Notes under the pieces: model-generated
Seen by the model: the letters and a program-made list of their open reading frames with translations, nothing else
Databases searched by the model: none
Told to the model about the DNA's origin: nothing
Position numbers and translations under genes: made by a program
From: Marinobacter zhejiangensis
GTDB lineage: Bacteria; Pseudomonadota; Gammaproteobacteria; Pseudomonadales; Oleiphilaceae
Direction of reading: 5' to 3'
Assembly (NCBI RefSeq): GCF_900114775.1
Contig: NZ_FOUE01000001.1
Span: forward strand, 1,054,001 to 1,118,000
Length of the DNA stretch: 64,000 nucleotides
Shown here: positions 8,330 to 15,484 of the stretch, piece by piece
Numbering within the stretch: position 1 is the stretch's first letter
How the letters are laid out: the number at the start of each line of letters is the position of its first letter

Positions 8330-9349
8330 TCAGTCCGTGGCCAGCTGTTCGCGGATGGCGCTGGGTGACTTGCCAAACCAGCGGATACAGGCACGGTTGA
8401 ACGAGCTCTGTTGGCCATAGCCCAGAAGCCCGGCGACCTGGCTCATAGCCATATCCTGTTCCTTCAGGTAGTCCGTCGCGAGTTCGTAACGAATGTCGTC
8501 CACCAGTTGTTCAAACACCACCCCTTCCTTTTTGAGTCCACGCTGGAGGGTGCGCTCGCTGACCGCCAGATGGCGGGCAATCCTGGAGACCGTACAGCGC
8601 TGGGTCAGTGGCAGCAGGGAGATCACCAGGGAGCGAACGTTGTCTTTCAGGGAATTCTGGTGCTGGGCCAGGGTCTGGGCGACAAACTCCTCCATGGTTT
8701 GCAGGAGCGCGGGGTCGCTGTGGCTGATGGGCTTGCACAGATCTGATTCGGAAATATAGATGGCGTTGGTGAGCTTGCCGAACTGCACCGGGGCTTGGAA
8801 TACCGCCCGATAGCGGGGCAGCGGGCTGATCCGGGCGTGGCGGAAATGAACCTGGGAAGGACGGAAGTCCGGGCCCATCAGCACCTTCATGATGCCGTAC
8901 CCAAACGCCAGGGTCATTTCGACGGTCTGCGAGCGGGCCTGACCCTGGACCATGCCGATATCAAAGTGAATGCCGCGACAACGATCATGGCTGCCGGTGG
9001 TCAGCTTCAGGGAGATGGCTGGGCTGTGGTAGCCGATGTACTTGATGATGTGGGCCAGTGCTTCTTCCGCAGTTGCGGAGTTTTGCGCGATTACGGCAAT
9101 CGGGCCCAAGACGTTGAGATTCTGCTTCAGGCCAACCTGCAGGCCAAAGTCCTGGCAGTCAAACTGTTCGGCCGCCCGCTCCATGAGCTGGATCAGGCTC
9201 AGGTAAGGGATCATCTGCTTGGGGTTACCGATCATGTCCTCGTGCAGGTGAAAGGTGCCGAGAAATGCGCCGGGGTCGGCCCCCAACTCGCGGATGACGT
9301 CAGGGACTGCGGTCAGGGCTTTGGCTCGAATCAGGGAGCTGCTGATCAT
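8330..9349 (-). CDS. AraC-family regulator with arabinose-binding-type N-domain
   Basis: A 339-residue transcription factor. The N-terminal two thirds fit the alpha-helical ligand domain found in OruR/ArgR-type AraC proteins (about 20-210), and the C-terminus carries the paired helix-turn-helix (about 235-335; VSRIARHLAVSERTLQRGL and SQVAGLLGYGQQSSFNRACIRWFGKSP). Regulators of this type often sit beside fatty-acid, terpenoid or steroid catabolic operons. It lies directly upstream of the cupin-ligase-SDR-dehydrogenase run and divergent from the haem/propeller gene, so it is placed to control either or both. A paralogue is encoded at 11380-12441. Confidence 0.87.
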   Translation of the reverse strand: MISSSLIRAKALTAVPDVIRELGADPGAFLGTFHLHEDMIGNPKQMIPYLSLIQLMERAAEQFDCQDFGLQVGLKQNLNVLGPIAVIAQNSATAEEALAHIIKYIGYHSPAISLKLTTGSHDRCRGIHFDIGMVQGQARSQTVEMTLAFGYGIMKVLMGPDFRPSQVHFRHARISPLPRYRAVFQAPVQFGKLTNAIYISESDLCKPISHSDPALLQTMEEFVAQTLAQHQNSLKDNVRSLVISLLPLTQRCTVSRIARHLAVSERTLQRGLKKEGVVFEQLVDDIRYELATDYLKEQDMAMSQVAGLLGYGQQSSFNRACIRWFGKSPSAIREQLATD

Positions 9350-9621
9350 GTTTTGTCTCTTATAGTTATGTGTCGGGCCTTGAACGTCCTTGGGCTATCC
9401 ATCTGCCATATCCGACGTCCCTATTCTCTATAGAACACCACTTTAAATTCAACCGCTCAGACGCGAAGCCCCGGGATTTGAGCGAGATGGGGTTCGGCCA
9501 GGGCGCAGTTGGCTGCTTTCTGGCGCGATTTGTTAAAAAATTTTCGTGATGGGTTAAATTGTGATGGGGGCGGCTTCGTATTATGTGACTCCGGTTTAAA
9601 GGCCAGACTACGGAGTACATC

Positions 9622-11322
9622 ATGACAACAACAAACCGTTTATACCTTTTGAAAACCACCGCGTTGTCGGCCGCCTTGTTGGCTGCGGCTCCGGTGTCTG
9701 CGTCGGTGATCAGCGGCCAGCTGACCAATGCTGAGGGTGAACCCGTCGCCGGTGCTATTGTCCGCCTGACGGATGTCGGAGCCGGGGTGTCCGAATCGGT
9801 GTACACCGATGCCCGTGGCCGTTACGTTCTGGAGACCGGATTGACCGGTGAGCTTCGGCTGCGTTTCCGAGCGCATTACTTTGCCGACCGGGAAGAGCAG
9901 GTATCGCTGGCTGGGGACGATGCGACCCTCACCAGAAACGTCGGGCTGACGGCGCTGACCACAGACCGGGAAATCTCCGAGAGTCTGGCGGCCTCCTACC
10001 ATTTTAACGAACTCCCGTTTGATACCGAGGAAGACCAGCCCTTCACCCGTGACAAATTCCAGCTGGAATGCCTGTCCTGTCACCAGCTCGGCAATCCTTT
10101 TACGCGGACAGTGCGCCCGGCCGAGTCCTGGCAGCAAACCGTACAGCGAATGCATGCCTACATGGGCGCCGTGGGGATAACCGATAAGGATCGCCGCCGG
10201 TCGGAAATTTTTGCGGAGGGCTTTGATGGTGAGCCAACCGAAATGCGCCCGGAGTTCCCGTTTGATGAAGCGCTGGCGCACACCAAGGTCTACGAATATC
10301 AGTTGCCCAGCTCCGGCGTGCCCCATGATGCGCTGGTGCACTCAGGCAATGGTCTGGTTTACACCGTGGACCAGTTCGCCGATGGCATGTATGTGACCGA
10401 TCTTGCCGCGGGCACCACCCGTTTTGTTCCCCATCCGGAGCAGGACATGCCGTTGGGTGGCATCTTTACCGTGCTTGGCGTGCCACCGGCGATGAATAAG
10501 GTCAACGTGCGTCATGGCCCGCATTCGCTGGCGGAAGGGCACGATGGCAAGCTCTACGTGACCAACTCCTATTCAGCGTCGATCGGCGTCTTCAATCCCG
10601 AGACCAATACCTGGGAACAGAAAATTCCACTGCCGGGCAACGCCCCCTACCCGCACACGATTCGTGTCGATAAGGACGGTATCTTCTGGTTCAGCGTGGT
10701 TGGCACCGAGCAGATCGGCCGCCTGGATCCGGAAACCCAGGAGATCACGCTGATTACCCTGCCGGAGCCGCGCCCGGTGGCGATTACCCCGGCGGTACTC
10801 ACCTACGGGGTGGCCGTCAGCACCCTGGACGGCTCAATCTGGTACAGCCGTTTGTGGGGCAACCGGATTGGCCGGATTGATCCGGAAACCCTGGAAGTCA
10901 CCGAGATCGAGTCACCGGTGTTTGGTCCACGTCGCTTACGGTTTGCCGAGGATGGGGTGTTGTGGCAGGCCGGTTATGGCCACGGCCAGCTGGCCCGGAT
11001 TGATACCAAGACCATGGCGATCGATGTCTACGACATGCCGGAGTTTGCTCCGGGTGCCCGGCCAGGTCCGTACTCACTGAATGTCTCCCCGACAACCGGT
11101 GATGTCTGGATCAATGAAACCATGACCGATCACATCTACCGTTTTGATCCGGCGACGGAGGCGTTCATCGCCTACCCAGCGCCCCTGCGAGGCACCTATA
11201 CCCGGGATGTCAGTTTTACCGAGGAGGGTTGGGTATGCATGAGCAATAACCCGATCCCGGTGCAGGCGCTGGAAGAGTACACCGGTGTACTGATGTGCCT
11301 GGATCCGAATTACCGCCCGTAA
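9622..11322 (+). CDS. Exported fusion: Ig-like domain, c-type haem site, Vgb-like beta-propeller
   Basis: A 566-residue exported protein. It has a signal peptide (about 1-28), a carboxypeptidase-regulatory-like beta-sandwich (about 30-112, VAGAIVRLTD and DARGRYVL), a short segment with a covalent haem-c motif C150-L-S-C-H154, and a long six-bladed propeller (about 225-560) of the streptogramin-lyase/SMP-30 type with repeats such as IGRLDPET, IGRIDPETLEV and LARIDTKTM. Start ATG at 9622 has CGGAG upstream. The haem suggests electron transfer in the periplasm, perhaps with a quinoprotein-like or lactonase-like propeller. It is not a convincing antibiotic lyase. It is transcribed away from the first AraC gene and ends at a strong terminator. 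Confidence 0.75.
   Translation: MTTTNRLYLLKTTALSAALLAAAPVSASVISGQLTNAEGEPVAGAIVRLTDVGAGVSESVYTDARGRYVLETGLTGELRLRFRAHYFADREEQVSLAGDDATLTRNVGLTALTTDREISESLAASYHFNELPFDTEEDQPFTRDKFQLECLSCHQLGNPFTRTVRPAESWQQTVQRMHAYMGAVGITDKDRRRSEIFAEGFDGEPTEMRPEFPFDEALAHTKVYEYQLPSSGVPHDALVHSGNGLVYTVDQFADGMYVTDLAAGTTRFVPHPEQDMPLGGIFTVLGVPPAMNKVNVRHGPHSLAEGHDGKLYVTNSYSASIGVFNPETNTWEQKIPLPGNAPYPHTIRVDKDGIFWFSVVGTEQIGRLDPETQEITLITLPEPRPVAITPAVLTYGVAVSTLDGSIWYSRLWGNRIGRIDPETLEVTEIESPVFGPRRLRFAEDGVLWQAGYGHGQLARIDTKTMAIDVYDMPEFAPGARPGPYSLNVSPTTGDVWINETMTDHIYRFDPATEAFIAYPAPLRGTYTRDVSFTEEGWVCMSNNPIPVQALEEYTGVLMCLDPNYRP
9627..9634 (+). promoter_or_regulatory. AAnAAnAA motif in the first codons of the haem/propeller gene
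   Basis: Directly after the ATG the message reads ACAACAACAAACC, containing AACAACAA, within the ribosome-covered region. The motif fits the Hfq distal-face (Crc-Hfq) target. Part of a set of five in this locus. Confidence 0.4.
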
Positions 11323-11349
11323 TCCTGTTGTTGTTATCACACTGACTTT

Positions 11350-11375
11350 GCCCAGGCTTCGGCCTGGGCTTTTTT
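11350..11375 (+). terminator. Rho-independent terminator of the haem/propeller gene
   Basis: GCCCAGGC (11350-11357), loop TTCG, GCCTGGGC (11362-11369), then six T. This is a textbook plus-strand terminator placed 28 bases after the stop codon. It has no T-tract on the minus strand, so it does not serve the convergent AraC gene. Confidence 0.9.
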
Positions 11376-11379
11376 ATGC

Positions 11380-12441
11380 CTATTTCAGCCACGCAGGCTT
11401 CCTGCGGTGCTGTGGCAGCACTCTGGCCGGGTAGGTGATGCCGTGCTGTTTGCGCCACTGGCGCGGGCTCTGGCCATGCCACCGTTGAAAGGCCCGGGAA
11501 AAGGCTGCCAGGCCCGAGTAGCCCAGAATGGCGGCAAGCTGGGTCAGGCTGATGGCGGATTCGCTCAGGTATCGCTCGGCCATCGACTGGCGGGTTTCGT
11601 CCAGCAGGGTCTGGAAAGAGGTGCCTTCGTCGGTCAGGTAGCGCTGCAGAGAGCGGGAGCTGAGGGTCATATAGTTGGCAATGAAATCAACGGTGACGCG
11701 GCCGTTGGGCAGAAAATGCCGGATCAGCGTCTGGACATAGGCCGGCAGTTCGCTGGCAGCCAGCTCGTCCATTTTCTCAATATGCTCCCGCATCAGCGTA
11801 TGGAGCTTCGGATCGGAATTGCTCAGGGGCACCTCCAGTAAGCGGGCATCAAATACCCAGCCATTGGTGGTGCTGTTGAACTGGGGCGTTAATCCCAAGA
11901 TTCGTTGGTAGGCTTGTGGCGCACAGCTGGGGCCGCTGCGAAAATGAACGCCAGCCGGTTGCCACTTGGCACCAAGCAACATCTTGAGTAGCGCCTGGCC
12001 GACGCCAACGGCCAGTTCCACTGCCTGTCGGGTGGGCACACAGTCGCGCAGCCTGGGTTCGTAACTGAGAACCACCATGCCGCTTTCGATGGCTGCGGTC
12101 ACCTGACCGCCTCTGGAGTGAAGGTGGTAATACAACATCAACTCCCGCAGTGAATCCCCAACCGTCTCCGCATTCTTGATCAGATAGAACAGCTCCCCAA
12201 GCATCGCCGCTCCCTGAAAAACGCCGTATTCCAGTGAAAACAGGGGATACCCGGTCTTCCTGGCACAGTTTTCCAGCAATTGGGCCATCAGCGAGTAGGA
12301 AATCAGGATCTCGGGCTGCTCCAGCAGGTCCTCAGGCAGCCCCACTTCCCGCAGCATTTCCCGATGGTCGAGTTGGTACTTCTCGCAGAACTCATCCAGC
12401 CGAGCCAGTGAGGACGCTCTTGATAGATCGGTGTAAGTCAT
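11380..12441 (-). CDS. AraC-family regulator (paralogue of the 8330-9349 gene)
   Basis: A 353-residue regulator with the same plan as the other AraC protein: an arabinose-binding-type helical N-domain (about 30-220) and a C-terminal double helix-turn-helix (VDFIANYMTLSSRSLQRYL, LAAILGYSGLAAFSRAFQRWHGQSPRQWR). I start it at the ATG at 12441 (MTYTDLSRASS), since the longer frame to 12528 adds no family sequence. It is divergent from the wax ester synthase pair (first ATG 12697), with a 255-base shared intergenic region, and is therefore a candidate regulator of them. Confidence 0.86.
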   Translation of the reverse strand: MTYTDLSRASSLARLDEFCEKYQLDHREMLREVGLPEDLLEQPEILISYSLMAQLLENCARKTGYPLFSLEYGVFQGAAMLGELFYLIKNAETVGDSLRELMLYYHLHSRGGQVTAAIESGMVVLSYEPRLRDCVPTRQAVELAVGVGQALLKMLLGAKWQPAGVHFRSGPSCAPQAYQRILGLTPQFNSTTNGWVFDARLLEVPLSNSDPKLHTLMREHIEKMDELAASELPAYVQTLIRHFLPNGRVTVDFIANYMTLSSRSLQRYLTDEGTSFQTLLDETRQSMAERYLSESAISLTQLAAILGYSGLAAFSRAFQRWHGQSPRQWRKQHGITYPARVLPQHRRKPAWLK

Positions 12442-12457
12442 AGTGCTCAATGGATTC

Positions 12458-12465
12458 TTGTTGTT
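12458..12465 (-). promoter_or_regulatory. AAnAAnAA motif 5' of the second AraC start
   Basis: The transcript strand reads AAACAACAAG, containing AACAACAA, 16 bases upstream of the ATG at 12441. It is one of five such sites in the locus and would put the regulator itself under the same post-transcriptional control. Inferred. Confidence 0.4.
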
Positions 12466-12696
12466 TGGCAAACCATAGCAAGTGCTGGCGGAAATTATCA
12501 GCGGCTGGCGTGATATGAAAAATAGCATGCGGTTGCGGGTTGGAAGGTGGTTCGAAATGACAAGACTTTGACATGGGAAGTTAAGGCAGGGGCGCCGTCA
12601 ACTGGTCATAGTTTTGGACAGATTTTGTTCATCGAGTTTGAGCTTGAACGATCCTTGCCACGTAAAACCATAACAATCTCAGAGAGACGATCCTGT

Positions 12697-14085
12697 ATGA
12701 ATCGCACAAAACTGACTCCACTGGATGCTGCTTTTGTGCAGCTGGAAAGCCCCGGCGTGCCTATGCACGTTGCCGGGCTGATGATTTTTGAACCGCCGGC
12801 GAAAGGCGGTGCTGACTTTGTCCGGACCCTGGTCAGCGACTGGCGTAAGGAAACCCGCATAGCAGCGCCCTGGAACCAGAAACTGGAGTCGCCGTCCCGT
12901 TGGCAGCTGGCACCTTGCCTGAAAACCTGCCAGGACCCGGACCTGGAGTACCACCTGCGGCACCTGGTACTGCCCAAGCCTGGCGGGCAGGTCGAGCTGG
13001 GGCAACTGGTTGCCCGTCTGCACAGCCAGCCCATGGACATGCGCAAACTGTTGTGGGAATGCTACGTCATCGAAGGGCTGGCGGAGAATCGCTTTGCCAT
13101 CTACATGAAGTTTCATCACTCCATTGTCGATGGCATCAGTGCCAGTGTGCTGCTAATGAAGGGCCTGTCTGACAGCGCCAAAGACCGCAAGACGTCGCCG
13201 TTCTGGATACAAACGGCGCCGGAAAAGCCGTTCCAGCCGGCGTCGTTCAAAATGCCTTCGGTCCCGGCCATGCTGGGGGCGGCAAACAACGTGCTGAAGC
13301 TGTTCGGCCGCAGCGACTCCCTCACCACCCTGCGATCGGCTCCACGAACGCCGCTCAACGGCCCCATCGGTGCCCAGCGGCGTTTCGCCACCCAGAACTT
13401 CGACATGACCCGGCTTAAAGCGACGGCCAAAACGGCCGGTGTGAGCCTCAACGATGTGGTGCTGTGCCTGGTGGGTGGAACGCTTCGCAAATACCTGCAA
13501 GGCATCACAGCACTGCCGACCGAGAGCCTGACGGCGGCGGTTCCCATGTCCCTGCGTGCGGAAGGGGATCTCAGCCCGGGCAACTCTGTAGGCATGATCT
13601 ACAGCATCATCGGTACCAATGTGGCGGACCCGGTCTTGCGGCTGAAGAAAATCAGCCAGGCCACGAATGTGGCCAAACAGCAGGTGCTGGGGCTTGAGCC
13701 GGAAATGCGGGTGCCGTACTCCATTGCCAGTTTTGCACCGGCCATTGCCCGGATGCTGACGGGCGTATCGGGGAAGAAAAAACCGATGTTCAATGCGGTG
13801 GTCTCCAATGTGCCGGGCGGGCGGGACGACAAATATCTCCGTGGCGCCCGGCTGCTGCACTGCTACCCTGCCAACATTGTATTCCCTGGCATGGCCACGT
13901 CATTCACCTGTTACAGCCATGCCGGCACCCTCAACGTAGGGATCACCGCCTGCCGCGATACCGTACCGAGCATGCAGAAGCTGGCTCTGGGGATGGAAGA
14001 GGCACTGTGTGAGCTGGAGCACGGGCTTGGTCTGGAGGCTCACGCTAACCCCCGTTCACTGGACGTTGTCGAGGCTGCGCTATGA
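12697..14085 (+). CDS. Wax ester synthase/acyl-CoA:diacylglycerol acyltransferase (copy 1)
   Basis: A 462-residue WS/DGAT. The active-site motif HHxxxDG is HHSIVDG at residues 140-146; the second family motif NDVVL follows in the C-terminal half. These enzymes join acyl-CoA to a fatty alcohol (wax ester) or diacylglycerol (triacylglycerol) at the membrane, making storage lipid. The common PLW motif reads LLW here (118-120), a small deviation. The ATG at 12697 starts the conserved LTPLDAAFVQLE block with AGAGAGA upstream; the longer frame from 12547 is unsupported. It overlaps the next gene by four bases, so the two are translationally coupled. Confidence 0.92.
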   Translation: MNRTKLTPLDAAFVQLESPGVPMHVAGLMIFEPPAKGGADFVRTLVSDWRKETRIAAPWNQKLESPSRWQLAPCLKTCQDPDLEYHLRHLVLPKPGGQVELGQLVARLHSQPMDMRKLLWECYVIEGLAENRFAIYMKFHHSIVDGISASVLLMKGLSDSAKDRKTSPFWIQTAPEKPFQPASFKMPSVPAMLGAANNVLKLFGRSDSLTTLRSAPRTPLNGPIGAQRRFATQNFDMTRLKATAKTAGVSLNDVVLCLVGGTLRKYLQGITALPTESLTAAVPMSLRAEGDLSPGNSVGMIYSIIGTNVADPVLRLKKISQATNVAKQQVLGLEPEMRVPYSIASFAPAIARMLTGVSGKKKPMFNAVVSNVPGGRDDKYLRGARLLHCYPANIVFPGMATSFTCYSHAGTLNVGITACRDTVPSMQKLALGMEEALCELEHGLGLEAHANPRSLDVVEAAL

Positions 14086-15428
14086 ACCTGCGACGAATGC
14101 CATTGATGGATGCAGCCTCCCTGCAGTTGGAAGGCCGCAACATGCCGATGCACGTGGCGGCGCTGATGACTTTTGAATACCCGTCATCGTGCACGCCGAC
14201 CAAGCGAAAACGGTTCATCAGTGAACTGATTGCCCGCTGGCGCCAGGAGCCCCGGGTGTTTTACCCCTGGAACCAGGTGCTGACCCGTCCCACCCGCTGG
14301 CAGCTGACTCCGGCCACCCGGGAAGTCTACGACCTGGACCTGGAATACCACCTGCGTCACTGGTCGTTGCCGGCTCCGGGCGATGAACGGGAATTGGGGC
14401 AGATGATTGCCTGGATTCACGAACAACCGATGGACCTGCAACAGCCGTTGTGGGAATGCCACTTCATTGACGGGCTGGCGGGTAATCGGTTTGCCCTCTA
14501 TGTAAAAATCCATCATGCCCTGGTTGATGGCATCAGTGGCACGCGGCTGGTTGTCCAGGGCCTGGCGGCCGGCCCGGACGCGCTCAGCACGCCGCTGTGG
14601 GCAAGGGAACTCCCGGCGGAGGCGTTGCAATCCGCCAAGGCGGAATGGCCGACATTGGGTGACCTCAAGGCTGCGGCTGGTGCGTTCGTTAAACTACGCC
14701 GACGGAGTGACCAGCTGACCACCTTCAAGTCCACCCCTGAAACCATCCTCAACGGCCCCCTGACCGCCCACCGCCGGGTCGCAACCCAGCATATCGCGAT
14801 GGACCGGATAAAGACCCTGGCAAAGGCGAGTGGATCAACGGTGAACGATGTGGCGATGGCCATGGTGGGGGGCGCCCTGCGTGATTACCTGAGCCAGGCC
14901 GATGCCCTGCCGGAGGCGTCGCTGACGGCGGCGTTGCCGGTATCGACCCGCAAGAGCGGCGACCACAGCATCGGCAACCAGGTCAGTATCATGCTGGGCA
15001 GCCTGGGCACCAACGTTGCCGATCCGGTAGAACGCCTGGAGTACATCAAGGCGTTTACCCGGGCGGGGAAATCCCTGGTTCAGGATCTGCCGAAAAATGC
15101 GGTGCTGCCTTACTCGTTGATGACGTCAGGGCCATTCCTGGCCGCGGTGGTGATGGGGCGTGCCGGTGACAGCCGTCCGGCCTTCAATACCGTGCTGTCC
15201 AACGTGCCCGGGGAGCGGGAGGCCCGGTACCTGGACGGGGCGAAACTGCTGCATGTCTATCCGGTGAGCCTGATCATGCCCGGAGTTCCCCTCAATTTCA
15301 CCTGCACCAGCCACGGTGATTTCCTCAATTTTGGCATTGTTGCCTGCCGGGCCAGGGTACCGCGGGTCCAACGTCTGGCGGTGGGGCTGACGACGGCGTT
15401 TGAGGCGCTGGAAAAAGCGGTGCTGTGA
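14082..15428 (+). CDS. Wax ester synthase/acyl-CoA:diacylglycerol acyltransferase (copy 2)
   Basis: A 448-residue paralogue of the preceding gene. It has the catalytic HHALVDG (144-150), the canonical PLW motif (122-124) and NDVAMAMVGGALR. It begins at ATGA, overlapping the stop of copy 1. The two proteins align along their whole length but differ at many positions (for example HHSIVDG against HHALVDG), so this is an older duplication, possibly with different alcohol or acyl preference. The gene is convergent with the haem oxygenase gene. Confidence 0.92.
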   Translation: MNLRRMPLMDAASLQLEGRNMPMHVAALMTFEYPSSCTPTKRKRFISELIARWRQEPRVFYPWNQVLTRPTRWQLTPATREVYDLDLEYHLRHWSLPAPGDERELGQMIAWIHEQPMDLQQPLWECHFIDGLAGNRFALYVKIHHALVDGISGTRLVVQGLAAGPDALSTPLWARELPAEALQSAKAEWPTLGDLKAAAGAFVKLRRRSDQLTTFKSTPETILNGPLTAHRRVATQHIAMDRIKTLAKASGSTVNDVAMAMVGGALRDYLSQADALPEASLTAALPVSTRKSGDHSIGNQVSIMLGSLGTNVADPVERLEYIKAFTRAGKSLVQDLPKNAVLPYSLMTSGPFLAAVVMGRAGDSRPAFNTVLSNVPGEREARYLDGAKLLHVYPVSLIMPGVPLNFTCTSHGDFLNFGIVACRARVPRVQRLAVGLTTAFEALEKAVL

Positions 15429-15429
15429 A

Positions 15430-15457
15430 AATAAAAAGCCCCGGCTAATGCCGGGGC
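15430..15457 (-). terminator. Rho-independent terminator of the haem oxygenase gene
   Basis: On the minus strand GCCCCGGC, loop ATTA, GCCGGGGC is followed by a T-run (the AAAAA at 433-437 on the plus strand). It lies 28 bases beyond the oxygenase stop codon. There is no plus-strand T-tract, so it mainly serves the minus-strand gene. Confidence 0.85.
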
Positions 15458-15484
15458 AAGACGCTCCATCCCCTCATTACTGTG

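Noticed and set aside
9510..9524. Sigma54-like promoter upstream of the haem/propeller gene (GG-N10-GC)
   Set aside because: The spacing fits, but the -12 element reads TGGC and not TTGC, and the nearby regulators are not sigma54 activators.
9622..11322. Virginiamycin B lyase (antibiotic resistance)
   Set aside because: The propeller is similar, but the signal peptide, Ig-like domain and haem-binding motif are foreign to that enzyme.
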